Source: Pseudomonadota bacterium (GTDB lineage: Bacteria; Desulfobacterota; Desulfobulbia; Desulfobulbales; Desulfocapsaceae). From it: a stretch of 64,000 nt of DNA. The DNA is taken from assembly GCA_018820855.1 (NCBI GenBank), contig JAHJNL010000089.1, forward strand, positions 1 through 64,000. The letters run 5' to 3'. Position 1 is the stretch's first letter. Each line of letters starts with the position of its first letter. This document shows positions 36,784 through 47,802 of the stretch, piece after piece. Below the pieces are notes generated by a model. It was not told where the DNA came from and ran no database searches. It was given only the letters and a program-made list of their open reading frames with translations. Both the position numbers and the translations under genes were made by a program.

Positions 36784-38520
36784 CTACATGGCAACAAGAG
36801 GTAGATATTCAGGTTCCCAGCGCATCTTACGTAGAAGCTCCCTCATTCTTGTCTCGTCTTTTTCATGTTGAAAAGTGGAAAAGACACAGGGGCGACTGAC
36901 TCCGTTTTCCACAGCAGACATGGCCACAGCCAGAGCCACCTTGCCGCTCACATCATTTAAAGAATGAACCGGTGGTACGAGGCAGCCTTTTTCCATTTCT
37001 GCCTTGGTAACACAGGCAGAAACCGCGTGGGCCGCTGCTGTAAAAAATTGCGGCAGCACTTCACGGGCGCCGGAGCCCAATACGCCCAGGCCAACCCCTG
37101 GGAAGACAAAAACATTATTACACTGACCTATCTGATAAGTGACTCCATCATAGGTCACAGGCTCAAAAGGACTTCCTGTTGCCACCAGGGCCTTGCCATG
37201 TGTCCAGCGATAAATATCTTCAGGCAGGGCCTCAGTCATTTCCGTAGGATTGGAGAGGGGCATGATTACCGGTCTTTCGGTATTCGCCGCGATGGCCTCT
37301 ACCACGTCCTGAGTAAAACAACCGCCTTGACCGGAGGTTCCTATTAAAACAGTGACACCAGCACGTTTCACAGCTTCAAGCAGGCATAAATTTTTGGGAT
37401 CCTGGAGCCAGGGAAAGTCGTTTCTATCCTTGGCAAATTTCATTTTATATTGCTCTATATCCCGGTCACTGGTCACAACTCCTCGGGAATCCAGGGTGAA
37501 GATTCGATCCTTGGCCTGTTTCTCGGTAAGCCCCTGCTCCATCAAAGCCACGCCGATCTGTTCGGCAATGCCGACACCGCCGGCACCTGCACCATGAACA
37601 AGAAAAACCTGATCTTCCAGCTTTTCTAATTTGATCCGCATGGCAGTGAGAATTCCAGCCAGGGTGATAGCGCCGGTTCCCTGAATGTCGTCGTTAAAGG
37701 AGATCAGATCGTGAAGATAGGTATCACGAATAGCAAAGGCATTCTGCTTGGAAAAATCCTCCCACTGGCAGAGGGCATTAGGAAAAACATTTCTGAATGC
37801 ACAGGCGAAGCGTCGAAGAAATTCAAGATACTCATCACCTGTCAGACGATGATGACGCCAGCCCAGGTAATCGTTGTCCGCCAACAAGGCTTCATTATTG
37901 GTTCCCACATCCAGAGAAATAGGCAGACAATGCCAGGGGGCAACCCCTGCCCCTTGCGTATAGAGCATGAGCTTACCAAGACAGATGGCTATCCCGCCTG
38001 CGCCCTGATCGCCGATACCGAGTATCCCCTGATTGTCAGTGACTACAGCCACTCTGATATCTCTGTGAATAAAGCGGCGCAGGATATCCTCGGCCTGATC
38101 GATATTGCCCGGGTAAAAATGAAGTCCGTTGGCCTGACGAAACATGGATGAATACTGCTGAACGGCAAGGCCAACGGTAGGGGTATAGATAATACCCATC
38201 AGTTTCTCGATATCACTTTTGATCAGGGCATGGGCAAGTGTTACATTCCGGTCAAAAAGTGAACGTATATATATAAATTTCTCTATGGGCTTTTCTTTGC
38301 TGTTTATTTTAATTTTTGAATTTTCAATTTGATGCTCTATACTGCGGACAGCAGGCGGCAGACAAGCTTCAAGTCCCATTCGCTTCCTTTCTGCCAAAGT
38401 AAAAGCCGTACCTTTATTTACAAAACTGATATTATTAATCGTTGCCCCACTGGAATAGACCAGAATCTCTCTGGTATTTCCATATTCGTCGTACTTAAAC
38501 CCGTATTGATTCTCTGACAT
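36784..38520 (-). CDS. NAD(P)-dependent malic enzyme (decarboxylating)
   Basis: A 578-residue protein of the long malic enzyme type. The signatures are YTPTVGLAVQQYSSMFR, the NAD-binding loop VHGAGAGGVGIAEQI and DDIQGTGAITLAGI. It turns malate into pyruvate and CO2. The start is the ATG behind GAGAGGGA; the longest frame would add 62 residues that overlap the divergent KamA promoter and do not look like the family. Together with mdh near the right end it links C4 and C3 metabolism. The NAD or NADP preference cannot be read from sequence. Confidence 0.92.
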   Translation of the reverse strand: MSENQYGFKYDEYGNTREILVYSSGATINNISFVNKGTAFTLAERKRMGLEACLPPAVRSIEHQIENSKIKINSKEKPIEKFIYIRSLFDRNVTLAHALIKSDIEKLMGIIYTPTVGLAVQQYSSMFRQANGLHFYPGNIDQAEDILRRFIHRDIRVAVVTDNQGILGIGDQGAGGIAICLGKLMLYTQGAGVAPWHCLPISLDVGTNNEALLADNDYLGWRHHRLTGDEYLEFLRRFACAFRNVFPNALCQWEDFSKQNAFAIRDTYLHDLISFNDDIQGTGAITLAGILTAMRIKLEKLEDQVFLVHGAGAGGVGIAEQIGVALMEQGLTEKQAKDRIFTLDSRGVVTSDRDIEQYKMKFAKDRNDFPWLQDPKNLCLLEAVKRAGVTVLIGTSGQGGCFTQDVVEAIAANTERPVIMPLSNPTEMTEALPEDIYRWTHGKALVATGSPFEPVTYDGVTYQIGQCNNVFVFPGVGLGVLGSGAREVLPQFFTAAAHAVSACVTKAEMEKGCLVPPVHSLNDVSGKVALAVAMSAVENGVSRPCVFSTFQHEKDETRMRELLRKMRWEPEYLPLVAM

Positions 38521-38584
38521 TCCCTCTCCTCGGCTTTTTTGCCTGTGCATTGGGAAATTGACTTTTGCCCTGCTATCCTCCATA

Positions 38585-39643
38585 ATGCGCCCCATGACAC
38601 ATTGGAAAAAAATACTGCAGGAATCCGTAACCACCCCCGAAGAGCTTGCCCGTCGGTTTAATGTTGATTGTAGCGCATTAGAAGATGTAATAGCAACCTT
38701 TCCCATGCGGATTAACTCTTATTATTTAGGTCTCATAAAAACTGTGGGTGACCCCATCTGGAATCAGGCTGTTCCCGACCGGGAAGAACTCCACGATTCC
38801 GTGTGTATGGCTGATCCGCTTGCCGAAGAAGACCTCAGTCCTGTTGCAAATCTGGTACACAAATATCCGGATAGGGTTCTCTTTCTTGTTGCCAACGAAT
38901 GTGCCATGTATTGCAGATTTTGCACCAGAAAGAGGAAAGTCGGTACTTCCAGGATGCTGATCACCGAAGACACCATTCAAGCTGGTATTGACTATATCCG
39001 TAATAACAGGCAGATCCGGGAAGTCTTGATCTCAGGAGGCGACCCCTTGCTGCTTTCGGACGAAAAGCTGGATTCTATCCTCAGTCGCCTCCATTCCATT
39101 CCGACACTTGAGGTGATCAGAATCGGTACTCGCATTCCCTGTACCTTACCCATGCGCATTACCAAAGAGCTTACAGCCATACTCAAAAAATACCACCCTC
39201 TCTATATCAACACCCATTTCAATCATCCCAGCGAACTCACCCCAGAGGCAACAAAGGCCTGCACCCTTCTTGCCGATGCAGGAATCCCCTTGGGCTGCCA
39301 GACCGTTCTCCTGAAAGGGGTGAATGATGATCCTGAAACCCTTTCCGCCCTGTTTCTCGGACTCCTGCGCCTCCGGGTGAAACCCTACTATCTCTTTCAG
39401 GCAGATTTGACCAAGGGAACCAATCATTTTCGTACCCACACCACAACTGGTATTGCCCTTATGCGCAAGCTTATCGGCACTATCTCCGGTATGGCCGTTC
39501 CCACCTACGCCCTGGACGCCCCGGAAGGCCGAGGTAAAATCCCTCTTACACCTGATTATATCGTGAGTAACGGGGAAACACTGGTGTTTCATAATTATCT
39601 TGGAAAACTCTGCACCTATCCGGAACAAGGCGATCCTCTTTAA
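38585..39643 (+). CDS. KamA-family radical SAM aminomutase (lysine 2,3-aminomutase or EpmB-like)
   Basis: A 352-residue protein with the radical-SAM cluster motif C106-x3-C110-x2-C113 (CAMYCRFC), a SAM region (ISGGDPLL) and the PLP-lysine motif GRGKIPL near the C-terminus. It is shorter than classical lysine 2,3-aminomutase (about 416 residues) and near EpmB (about 340), which modifies elongation factor P. Neither efp nor epmA is nearby, so the target is open. The start is uncertain (also 38594); it lies back to back with the malic enzyme. Confidence 0.8.
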   Translation: MRPMTHWKKILQESVTTPEELARRFNVDCSALEDVIATFPMRINSYYLGLIKTVGDPIWNQAVPDREELHDSVCMADPLAEEDLSPVANLVHKYPDRVLFLVANECAMYCRFCTRKRKVGTSRMLITEDTIQAGIDYIRNNRQIREVLISGGDPLLLSDEKLDSILSRLHSIPTLEVIRIGTRIPCTLPMRITKELTAILKKYHPLYINTHFNHPSELTPEATKACTLLADAGIPLGCQTVLLKGVNDDPETLSALFLGLLRLRVKPYYLFQADLTKGTNHFRTHTTTGIALMRKLIGTISGMAVPTYALDAPEGRGKIPLTPDYIVSNGETLVFHNYLGKLCTYPEQGDPL

Positions 39644-39745
39644 TTTTTTCTCTAAAGTATCCGCCATTCCCTTGATCTTCACCATTGAAAAAAGATATAC
39701 TTCATCAATATCTCATACTTCATTCATCCAACCATAAGTGAGCTT

Positions 39746-41296
39746 ATGAACCAGGAACAAACCCTTGCTGCAGTACTCCACTCCGATGAATTGCCCACCC
39801 TGCCCACGGTTGCCTCAGAGATTATCACCCTGACGGCTCGCGAGGACACCACTCTCACCGATATTGGTGACCTTGTATCGAAAGATACAGCTCTTTCTGC
39901 AAAAATCCTTAAAGTCTCGAACTCTGCTTTTTACAGCTTCCCCCAGCAGATCAGCTCGATAAATCAGGCTGTTTCCATCCTCGGCATCAATGCGGTCAGG
40001 AGCCTGGTGCTCTCCTTCTCCTTTCTCTCCATCAAAGCGGGGAAAAAAAGGGGCCACTTTAATTTTGAAACTTTCTGGAAACATTCTCTTGCCGGGGCAG
40101 TGGCATCAAAGCTCATTCTCGGACAGGTAAAGGGAGCCGATACCGAAGAGGTTTTTGTCTGCGGACTCCTTCAGAACCTCGGAGAACTGATCCTGGCCCG
40201 AACCTTTGCCGAAGAATACGAAGAGGTGTTAAAAAAGGTTGAAGATGGACAGTATGACCATCTCAACGCAGAAGAAGAGGTATTCGGCACATTTCATTCT
40301 ACCATCGGTTATGAGGTTGCCAAGAACTGGGGGTTCCCGGAAGTCCTTCTTCTGCCAATACTTTACCACCACGAGCCAACGCTATACAAAGGAGGTAACC
40401 CGAAGATAGATGCCACCACAAAAGCTCTCTATCTCTCAGATCTTCTGATCAACATCCTCTACTCCAATAAACCCGAAGAGTTTCATAAACGTTTCAACAA
40501 GGAGGCGAAAACCCTCCTTGGCCTGAAGAATAAGGATCTGGAGTATATCCTCAACGAAGTACATACTCAGGTAGATCAAGCAGGTGAATACTTTGGACTG
40601 CGAATCAAAAACACCAAGTCCATCCAGGAAATTCTTCAGGAGGCCAACATCCGTCTCAGCTTGATGAATCTCGACTTTGACCAGATGAATCAAGAACTCA
40701 TCAGGGCAAAAGTCAAACTGGAAAATCTCACCAAGGAACTGGAGGCAAAAAACAAGATTTTAGCCAACCTGGCAAACATGGACGGGCTCACCGAAATCTA
40801 CAATCATCGCTATTTTCAAATTACTCTCGAAAATGAGATAGACCGTTGCATACGTAACGCATCTCAACTCTCTCTCCTTTTGATAGACATTGATCATTTC
40901 AAAAACTTCAATGACACCTATGGCCATCAGGTCGGAGATTTCATTCTCAAGGAATTCAGCAGGATACTCAAGGAAAATATCCGCAAATATGACACCCTCG
41001 CCAGGTACGGCGGAGAAGAATTCACAGTCATCCTTCCAGACACCAATGCGGAAGAGGCATCAGCCGTTGCAGAAAAACTAAGGGAGGCTATAGACAATAC
41101 GACTTTTAGTGATAGCAGAGATGAATATCACATCACTGCCAGTTTTGGTGTTTCCTCAGCACGGCCTGCGACCATTGATAATTTTGAGAAGAGTAATTTC
41201 ATAAGTCAGGCAGATGCCGCACTTTATGAAGCCAAAGAGGGAGGAAGAAATCAAGTGGTCACCTATGCAGCAAAAAAGAGATGGTACAAATTCTGA
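39746..41296 (+). CDS. HDOD-GGDEF protein
   Basis: Residues about 10-215 are an HDOD domain (PTLPTVASEIITLT, KVSNSAFYSF), a hydrolase-like fold that is usually a signalling scaffold. A coiled coil (about 290-350) leads to a GGDEF domain with GGEEF and an RxxD site (RKYD) five residues earlier. It is probably a diguanylate cyclase regulated through HDOD. The operon status is unclear: 102 bases separate it from the KamA gene on the same strand. Confidence 0.9.
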   Translation: MNQEQTLAAVLHSDELPTLPTVASEIITLTAREDTTLTDIGDLVSKDTALSAKILKVSNSAFYSFPQQISSINQAVSILGINAVRSLVLSFSFLSIKAGKKRGHFNFETFWKHSLAGAVASKLILGQVKGADTEEVFVCGLLQNLGELILARTFAEEYEEVLKKVEDGQYDHLNAEEEVFGTFHSTIGYEVAKNWGFPEVLLLPILYHHEPTLYKGGNPKIDATTKALYLSDLLINILYSNKPEEFHKRFNKEAKTLLGLKNKDLEYILNEVHTQVDQAGEYFGLRIKNTKSIQEILQEANIRLSLMNLDFDQMNQELIRAKVKLENLTKELEAKNKILANLANMDGLTEIYNHRYFQITLENEIDRCIRNASQLSLLLIDIDHFKNFNDTYGHQVGDFILKEFSRILKENIRKYDTLARYGGEEFTVILPDTNAEEASAVAEKLREAIDNTTFSDSRDEYHITASFGVSSARPATIDNFEKSNFISQADAALYEAKEGGRNQVVTYAAKKRWYKF

Positions 41297-41463
41297 TACT
41301 ATCGGTCATGGGATTGTCTTTTTCTGCTGAGATATTGGCCCCAGTCTGGTACAATAAACATTCAAAAGGAATCCACTCAATAGCCACTCATCACATCCGG
41401 CTATGACATTTTGTCTCCTTACCCTATGGATGTGATTGTTTTTTCGTAACAAACAGAGACATT

Positions 41464-42144
41464 ATGACCGAGATCACCTTCAACTACTGTTTTGATTTTC
41501 CCGACAACAGTAAAAAACGTTTTTTAATCCAGCTGGATCCCATAACCCTTGAGTACAAATCCTCCTCGAACACACCCCCGGACTGGGCACTTCTCGGAAT
41601 CGCCCGCTGCCAGTGCTGTAAACTAGATCTTTCCCAACATGATTATTGCCCCATAGCAGCCAATATCTCTGAACTTGTTATTGGATTCAAAGACACCGCC
41701 TCCCATAGTTCATGCCTTGTTTCCTGTATCTCTTCTGCCAGAACCTGCAGTAAAGACACCACGGTCCAGGAAGGACTGGCCTCAATCATGGGAATCATCA
41801 TGGCCACCTCCGGCTGTCCCAGCATGTCCATCCTCAAACCAATGGCCTGCTTTCACCTGCCTTTTGCCACAGTTGAGGAGTCCATGTTCCGATCAGTATC
41901 GGCCTACCTCCTTCGCCAATATTTCTCTCACAAAAAAGGAGATAACTGCGATTTTTTCATGCACCGCATCCAGGAGCATTACGATGAGGTTCAGCAGGTA
42001 AATGAAGGAATCCTGAAACGGATCAACATGACCTCGGAAATGGATGCCGACAAAAATGCCATCATCACCCTCAACTCCCTGGCCCAGATTCTGGTCATGG
42101 AGGTTGACGAAGACCTGGATTCATTCAAACGATTGTTTTCCTGA
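41464..42144 (+). CDS. Conserved-looking cysteine-rich protein of unknown function
   Basis: A 226-residue protein without signal peptide. It has a first cysteine cluster CQCCKLDLSQHDYCPIAAN near residues 48-66 and several later cysteines. The C-terminal third is helical and acidic. The Cys-rich start could bind a metal, possibly zinc, but no family was recognised; it resembles small proteins seen next to diguanylate cyclases in related bacteria only in general style. No ribosome site stands out. It lies between two c-di-GMP signalling genes. Confidence 0.6.
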   Translation: MTEITFNYCFDFPDNSKKRFLIQLDPITLEYKSSSNTPPDWALLGIARCQCCKLDLSQHDYCPIAANISELVIGFKDTASHSSCLVSCISSARTCSKDTTVQEGLASIMGIIMATSGCPSMSILKPMACFHLPFATVEESMFRSVSAYLLRQYFSHKKGDNCDFFMHRIQEHYDEVQQVNEGILKRINMTSEMDADKNAIITLNSLAQILVMEVDEDLDSFKRLFS

Positions 42145-42439
42145 AAAGAATCAGGACATTTCTCCGCGTCACCTTAGCCCCCGCCCCTCCCTTTAAGGCA
42201 AGTCATCCTCTTTTCTCAAAAAGAAGAACAGCTGCGGATGATACCTCAGCTCCCCCTGTGCCTGTCGCTTGTCTTCAAAAAAGAATAATATTACTTGCAA
42301 TATAGCATGGAAAAACCATACCCTCTATAAAAGGATTTACCCATACTGTTTCGCGAGGCTGGCATTATTACTGTTTGCTTCCTGACATCGAACTATATCA
42401 TTATTCGATTTGCCGACAGCAACCCTCGTGGAGATAAAG

Positions 42440-44449
42440 ATGAGTCAAACGATGCAACAACTCACGAGAGCGATATTTTTGTCCCTTATTGCATTTGCAG
42501 CGCCCACCAGTCTTTGGGCTGCCGCTGAGGAGATGCTGGACCTTGAACTCTCTGAATTGATGCAGATTCAGTTCACTTCAGCCGGACGCAAGACACAGAA
42601 CCTTAGCGATGTAGCAGCTGCCGTCTATGTAATTGACCAGGAAGCTATCCATAACTCCGGAGTCACATCCATTCCCGAGGCATTGCGGATGGTTCCAGGT
42701 CTGCAAGTTTCACGAATCAGTTCCAACAAATGGGCAATAACCTCCCGAGGATTCAACGGAACCGTCTCGAATAAACTGCTGGTACAGATTGATGGGCGCA
42801 GCATTTATACCCCTTCGTACTCAGGGGTTTACTGGGATGTTCAACATGTCATGCTGGAAGATGTAGATCGGATTGAAGTAATCCGCGGCCCTGGAGCCAC
42901 TCTTTGGGGTGCCAATGCCGTCAATGGCATCATCAATGTCATCACCAAACAATCCTCTGACACTCAAGGCGGACTTCTCAGCGTCGCCACCGGCAATCAC
43001 GAAAATGGTATCGCCTCATTTCGTTACGGTGCGCAGTTTAATAAAAACACTTACGGTCGCTTCTACCTCAATCGACACGATCAGGATTCTTATCAGCTTT
43101 TGGAAAATCAAGCTGATGCTCATGATGACTCACAGATGTCCAGCGGCGGCTTCCGCCTGGATGGTGACGTCGGACTGAAGAACAACTGGACATTGCAAGG
43201 CGATCTGTATCAAGGTGACGGCAGTCAATTCATTTATCCCTACTGGACTGCTGACTCGCCATTCCCTTTAACCGTTGATGATCAGATAGATGCAGAGGGT
43301 TACAACCTGCTGGGTCGCTGGCAGCATAAGTATTCCGAAACTAACTCATTGACATTTCAGGCCTATTTCGACAACACCGATCGGCAAGAGCTCTATCTGG
43401 GCCAGACGCACGACACCGTCGATCTCGATTTCCAGCATCGTTTTCAATGGACAGATCAACACGATCTCATCTGGGGGGTAGGGTATCGAAATATTTCAGA
43501 CGAATTCAATAATAGTTACATGGTTGCACTGGTACCGGATCAACAAACAAGTGAACTGTTCAGCGGTTTTTTCCAGGACGAAATCAAACTGATCAAAGAT
43601 AAACTCAGTCTAACACTGGGTACAAAACTTGAACACAATCAGTACACGGGTATCGAAGTCCAACCAAGCGCCCACTTACTCTTGAAAGTGAATACAGACA
43701 ACAAAATATGGACCTCGGTTTCCAGAGCTGTACGCACTCCGTCACGGGTAGAAGATACCGGTCGAATCGCCACTGCCCAGCTGCCCACCCCTCCATTTTC
43801 ACACGTTTTTCTCTATGGCCATTCGGAAATGGTGTCAGAAGAAGTCATTGCCTATGAAGCCGGGTACCGTTACTCGCAAAACAATAATTTTTCTGTAGAC
43901 CTGGCCCTATTCTACAATGATTATGAAAAATTACTTGATTTCAAATTAGTAGATCCAACAACCATACTGTTCACAAACGATATGGAAGGAAGGAGTTATG
44001 GCCTGGAAATAAGCAGTCAATGGCGACCATTATCCTGGCTGACAGCCGAATTAACTTACAGTTACATCGAGCTAATCATGGATCTCCTGGACAAAGAGAA
44101 TACCAGTTTTTCACTCAGTGATCAGATTGCTGAAGAATCAAGTCCGCAACATCAGCTATCGTTACGCTCATCAATTGATCTGAGTGAAACGATTCGTTTA
44201 AACATATGGTGTCGCTACATCGACAAACTTAACATTTCCAGTCAATCCGCCTACTATGCACGTATTCAAATTGAGGAGTATGTCGCGCTGGATATCAATA
44301 TCATCTGGAACCCCACACAAAATCTGGAATTAATGTTGGCCGGGCAAAATCTGCTGGATCCTGATCATCTGGAATTTATCAGTGAATATTTTGTCCCAGC
44401 AACTGAAATTGGACAAAGTGTGTATGCCAAACTGACCTGGAAATTTTAA
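42440..44449 (+). CDS. TonB-dependent outer-membrane receptor
   Basis: The ATG behind GGAG opens a 669-residue protein with a signal peptide (cleavage near SLWA), a plug domain (SDVAAAVYVIDQEAI, VIRGPGATLWGANAVNGIINV; typical of TonB receptors) and a beta-barrel ending in the terminal phenylalanine (YAKLTWKF). The TonB box is probably near residue 30 (EMLDLELSELM) but is atypical. The ligand is unknown. It heads a tightly spaced unit with the YfiR-like gene and two signalling genes, which suggests that it senses or imports a signal for them. Confidence 0.88.
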   Translation: MSQTMQQLTRAIFLSLIAFAAPTSLWAAAEEMLDLELSELMQIQFTSAGRKTQNLSDVAAAVYVIDQEAIHNSGVTSIPEALRMVPGLQVSRISSNKWAITSRGFNGTVSNKLLVQIDGRSIYTPSYSGVYWDVQHVMLEDVDRIEVIRGPGATLWGANAVNGIINVITKQSSDTQGGLLSVATGNHENGIASFRYGAQFNKNTYGRFYLNRHDQDSYQLLENQADAHDDSQMSSGGFRLDGDVGLKNNWTLQGDLYQGDGSQFIYPYWTADSPFPLTVDDQIDAEGYNLLGRWQHKYSETNSLTFQAYFDNTDRQELYLGQTHDTVDLDFQHRFQWTDQHDLIWGVGYRNISDEFNNSYMVALVPDQQTSELFSGFFQDEIKLIKDKLSLTLGTKLEHNQYTGIEVQPSAHLLLKVNTDNKIWTSVSRAVRTPSRVEDTGRIATAQLPTPPFSHVFLYGHSEMVSEEVIAYEAGYRYSQNNNFSVDLALFYNDYEKLLDFKLVDPTTILFTNDMEGRSYGLEISSQWRPLSWLTAELTYSYIELIMDLLDKENTSFSLSDQIAEESSPQHQLSLRSSIDLSETIRLNIWCRYIDKLNISSQSAYYARIQIEEYVALDINIIWNPTQNLELMLAGQNLLDPDHLEFISEYFVPATEIGQSVYAKLTWKF

Positions 44450-44464
44450 AGGAAAATTTAATCA

Positions 44465-45007
44465 TTGAGACATTTTTTTCTCTTAATCGCTTTGGCATTT
44501 GCGTTCTGCCTTGCTTCGCCGGGACATTCGGCGGGAATCTCCTCCGAGCCTCAACTCAAAGCTGCCTATCTCTTTAACTTTGCCAAGTTCATCCACTGGC
44601 CTGAGGATACTTTTACCAATGCGCAGGCTCCGTTAGTCATCGGAGTCCTCGGAGAAACCCCCTTTACCGGTGAGCTGGCTCCCCTAACCACTCGAAAAGT
44701 TCGCAACAGGGCTATAACAATCCAACACTTTAAAACTGTAAAGGATGTACAGAACTGTCACATTCTCTACATCAGCCCATCGATATCAAATAACCTTCAA
44801 GCAGTTCTGCAAGATCTCAAACCCAGGCCCATAGTAACAGTCAGCGACAGCAAAAATTTTGCCAATCGCGGTGGTATGATCCAGTTTGTGACAAGAAGAG
44901 AACGCTTGCAGTTTGTCGTCAATCTCGTTGTAGCCAAGGCCAACGGCATCAAGATCGATTCACAATTGCTGTCTCTGGCTGTTGAAATTCTGGAGTCCGA
45001 AAAATGA
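44465..45007 (+). CDS. YfiR-like (DUF4154) periplasmic protein
   Basis: A 180-residue exported protein: signal peptide, then the DUF4154 core ([42 protein letters not shown]). The best studied member, YfiR, represses a membrane diguanylate cyclase by binding it in the periplasm. The start is TTG, with AAGGA at about nine bases. Its stop overlaps the kinase start (ATGA), so the two proteins are made in step and may interact. Confidence 0.85.
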   Translation: MRHFFLLIALAFAFCLASPGHSAGISSEPQLKAAYLFNFAKFIHWPEDTFTNAQAPLVIGVLGETPFTGELAPLTTRKVRNRAITIQHFKTVKDVQNCHILYISPSISNNLQAVLQDLKPRPIVTVSDSKNFANRGGMIQFVTRRERLQFVVNLVVAKANGIKIDSQLLSLAVEILESEK

Positions 45008-47802
45008 ATAAGTTGTTCAAAAAATTGCCTGTCAAACACAAACTGAACCTCATTATCCTCGGCGTCTGTTCCTCCGTTTTACTACTTACTTTTACCATAA
45101 CTTTTGTAAGTCTGTGGTATTTTTACAAGCAGAACACCCTTGAAGAGCTCCACATGTTAGCCAAAGTTGTCAGTGAAAACAGTGCCGCCGGCCTGGTTTT
45201 TCAAGATGCGGAAGCACTGGAAAAGAATCTGAAATCTCTGGCAAACAATAAAACAATTGTCGATTCTCGTATTTTGCAGGCAGACGGCATGGTACTTGCT
45301 ATCTATTCCGGAAATCCGAAATCGACTGAGTTCCATCAGCATGATCTTTATAATCCTGAGATGATCCAACAGGGCCACATCATACACAAAAGTCATATCC
45401 ACATGATCCAGCCTATCATTCTGGACGGTGACAAAATCGGTGTACTCTATTTACAGGCCAGCCTGAGCAATCTCTACGCAAAAATGGTTCAAGTCGGTTT
45501 TTACCTATTTGTCATTCTCTGCGGTGGACTGATCATAGCTTTTTTCCTGGCAAATCACCTGCAATGGATCATAACCCGTCCGCTGATCAAATTGACCGAC
45601 ACCATCAAACAGGTTTCGGATAAAAAAGACTACAGTCTGCGTGTTGAGCAGACCAGTGATGATGAACTGGGCCTTTTGGCCGTAGGTTTTAACGACATGC
45701 TCACCCAGGTACAGAAACGTGATGAACACCTTGAAGAGCTGGTCCAGGAACGCACCACAGAATTGCAGGAAGCTATGGAAGAAGCAATCGTCCTTGCCGA
45801 TAAGGCACAAGCCGCGAGTAAGGTCAAATCACAATTTCTCGCCAACATGAGTCATGAAATTCGCACACCCATGAACGGAATCCTGGGAATGGCGGAAATG
45901 GCCCTGGATATGGAGCTTAGTCAGGAACTGCGAATTTCCATTGAAACGATCAGGACCTCAGGAGAATCGCTATTGACTATCATCAACGACATCCTCGATT
46001 TCTCCAAGATCGAGGCTGGCAAGCTGGAACTGGAAACGATCAACTTTCATGTCCCATCACTGGTTGAAGATGTTGCACAATTACTGGCCCAGCGTGCTCA
46101 TGCGAAAGGTTTGGAATTAATCGTTGATGTACCTGACAGTATCCCTCTCTACGCCAAGGCTGACCCCAGTCGTATCCGGCAGATTCTGACCAATCTTCTC
46201 GGGAATGCCATTAAATTCACCGATCAAGGTGAAGTTTTGGTTCAGCTTAGTCTACTGGCCGAATCTGCAGATACCGCCACCCTCCGCTTCACTGTACGCG
46301 ATACCGGGATCGGTATAAGCGCTGAAGAACAGCAAAATTTATTCCAGCCTTTCACCCAGGCAGATGACTCGACTACCCGCAAATTTGGCGGAACCGGACT
46401 CGGGCTCGCCATTTCAAGGCAACTGGCCGAGATGATGGAAGGGCGTATCTATTGCAGCAGTAAGCCGGGATATGGTTCTGAATTCTGGCTGGAGGTGACC
46501 TTGACTAAAGCATCTGGGACACAGATTGTCCCCATGGCTCAGGCCAATGCGCTATCTGGCCTTAGGGCCATGATCATAGATGACAATGCCACCAACAGAA
46601 AATTATTGGCACATCAGATGACCACTTGGGAGGTCGAGCAGGCGAGTGCGGAAAGCGGCATTCAAGGCTTGACCATGCTGCACCAGGCCGCAGCTGAGGG
46701 CACACCTTTTGACATGGTTATTCTTGATATGCATATGCCGCATATCGATGGGATAGAAGTGGCGCAACTGATCAAAAAGGATCCATCTCTCAGCCAAATC
46801 CGCATGATAATGCTTACCTCGGTTGGAATTCGAGGTGATGCACGCCTGGCTCGGAAAGCCGGAATCAAAATTTACCTGACCAAACCTGTCCGCCAGATCG
46901 ATCTGTACAATAGCCTTGTCAACTTGATGAAGGGAGATCCGACAGCAGAAGATCAACTCATCACCCAGTACAATTTTGAAAAACCAACGACTATTTTCAA
47001 TGCTAACGTCCTGGTTGCAGAAGATAATCTTGTTAATCAACAGGTTGCCATTGGTGTTCTCCGCAAGATGGGCTGTAAGGTTGATTTGACCATTAATGGC
47101 CAGGAGGCTCTGCGCTCTCTCGAAACCAACCATTATGATATCATTTTCATGGATTGTCAGATGCCACGTATGGATGGTTACGAAGCCACTGCTGAAATCA
47201 GGCGCATGGAAAGTATGCAGGCCAACAATACACGAATCCCGGTAATTGCACTGACCGCCAATGCCCTCACGGGTGATCGCGAAAAGTGTCTGGCCGCAGG
47301 AATGGACGATTATGTCAGCAAACCTTTCGGAATCAATCAGATTGCAACTGTACTCAAACGCTGGCTGCCGGACAAACAGCTGGAGAACAAAGAAACAGCA
47401 GTTACAAAAACGATCTCCACAGAAGCTGAAATCCATACCAGCAGACCTGAAGAAGTGCTGCTCAGCCGCAAAGAACTGGAAAATATCCGCGCGCTCCAGA
47501 GCGAAGGTGCACCAGACCTGCTTACCCGTATCATAAGTCTTTACCTGGAAGACACCCCAAAACAGATGGACAAGCTTTATCAGGCACTACGTGATGATAA
47601 TAGCGTAGAGGTCCGCGCCATTGCCCACAGTTTAAAGTCAAGTAGTGCCAATCTTGGAGCCTTGCCTCTCTCTGCCCTGTTCAAAGAAATAGAAAACAAA
47701 GGTCTCACGAATTCTCTGGATAAAGCAGCAGAACTCTTTGCCAGAGCCGAAAAGGAATATCAGAGAATTATCGTGCCCCTGCGTACTGAGATGCTTAACT
47801 AA
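45004..47802 (+). CDS. Hybrid sensor histidine kinase with two receivers and HPt
   Basis: This 932-residue protein has a first transmembrane helix (residues 15-38), a periplasmic sensor of about 120 residues (CHASE8-like), a second helix (165-190), HAMP, and HisKA with the H-box SHEIRTP (His about 284). HATPase follows with N and G boxes, then two receiver domains (Asp about 574 and 716, both in the xxDMPM-like context) and a C-terminal HPt (AHSLKSSS, His about 874). The short periplasmic part is a natural partner for the YfiR-like protein. Its last base overlaps the next start codon. Confidence 0.92.
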   Translation: MNKLFKKLPVKHKLNLIILGVCSSVLLLTFTITFVSLWYFYKQNTLEELHMLAKVVSENSAAGLVFQDAEALEKNLKSLANNKTIVDSRILQADGMVLAIYSGNPKSTEFHQHDLYNPEMIQQGHIIHKSHIHMIQPIILDGDKIGVLYLQASLSNLYAKMVQVGFYLFVILCGGLIIAFFLANHLQWIITRPLIKLTDTIKQVSDKKDYSLRVEQTSDDELGLLAVGFNDMLTQVQKRDEHLEELVQERTTELQEAMEEAIVLADKAQAASKVKSQFLANMSHEIRTPMNGILGMAEMALDMELSQELRISIETIRTSGESLLTIINDILDFSKIEAGKLELETINFHVPSLVEDVAQLLAQRAHAKGLELIVDVPDSIPLYAKADPSRIRQILTNLLGNAIKFTDQGEVLVQLSLLAESADTATLRFTVRDTGIGISAEEQQNLFQPFTQADDSTTRKFGGTGLGLAISRQLAEMMEGRIYCSSKPGYGSEFWLEVTLTKASGTQIVPMAQANALSGLRAMIIDDNATNRKLLAHQMTTWEVEQASAESGIQGLTMLHQAAAEGTPFDMVILDMHMPHIDGIEVAQLIKKDPSLSQIRMIMLTSVGIRGDARLARKAGIKIYLTKPVRQIDLYNSLVNLMKGDPTAEDQLITQYNFEKPTTIFNANVLVAEDNLVNQQVAIGVLRKMGCKVDLTINGQEALRSLETNHYDIIFMDCQMPRMDGYEATAEIRRMESMQANNTRIPVIALTANALTGDREKCLAAGMDDYVSKPFGINQIATVLKRWLPDKQLENKETAVTKTISTEAEIHTSRPEEVLLSRKELENIRALQSEGAPDLLTRIISLYLEDTPKQMDKLYQALRDDNSVEVRAIAHSLKSSSANLGALPLSALFKEIENKGLTNSLDKAAELFARAEKEYQRIIVPLRTEMLN

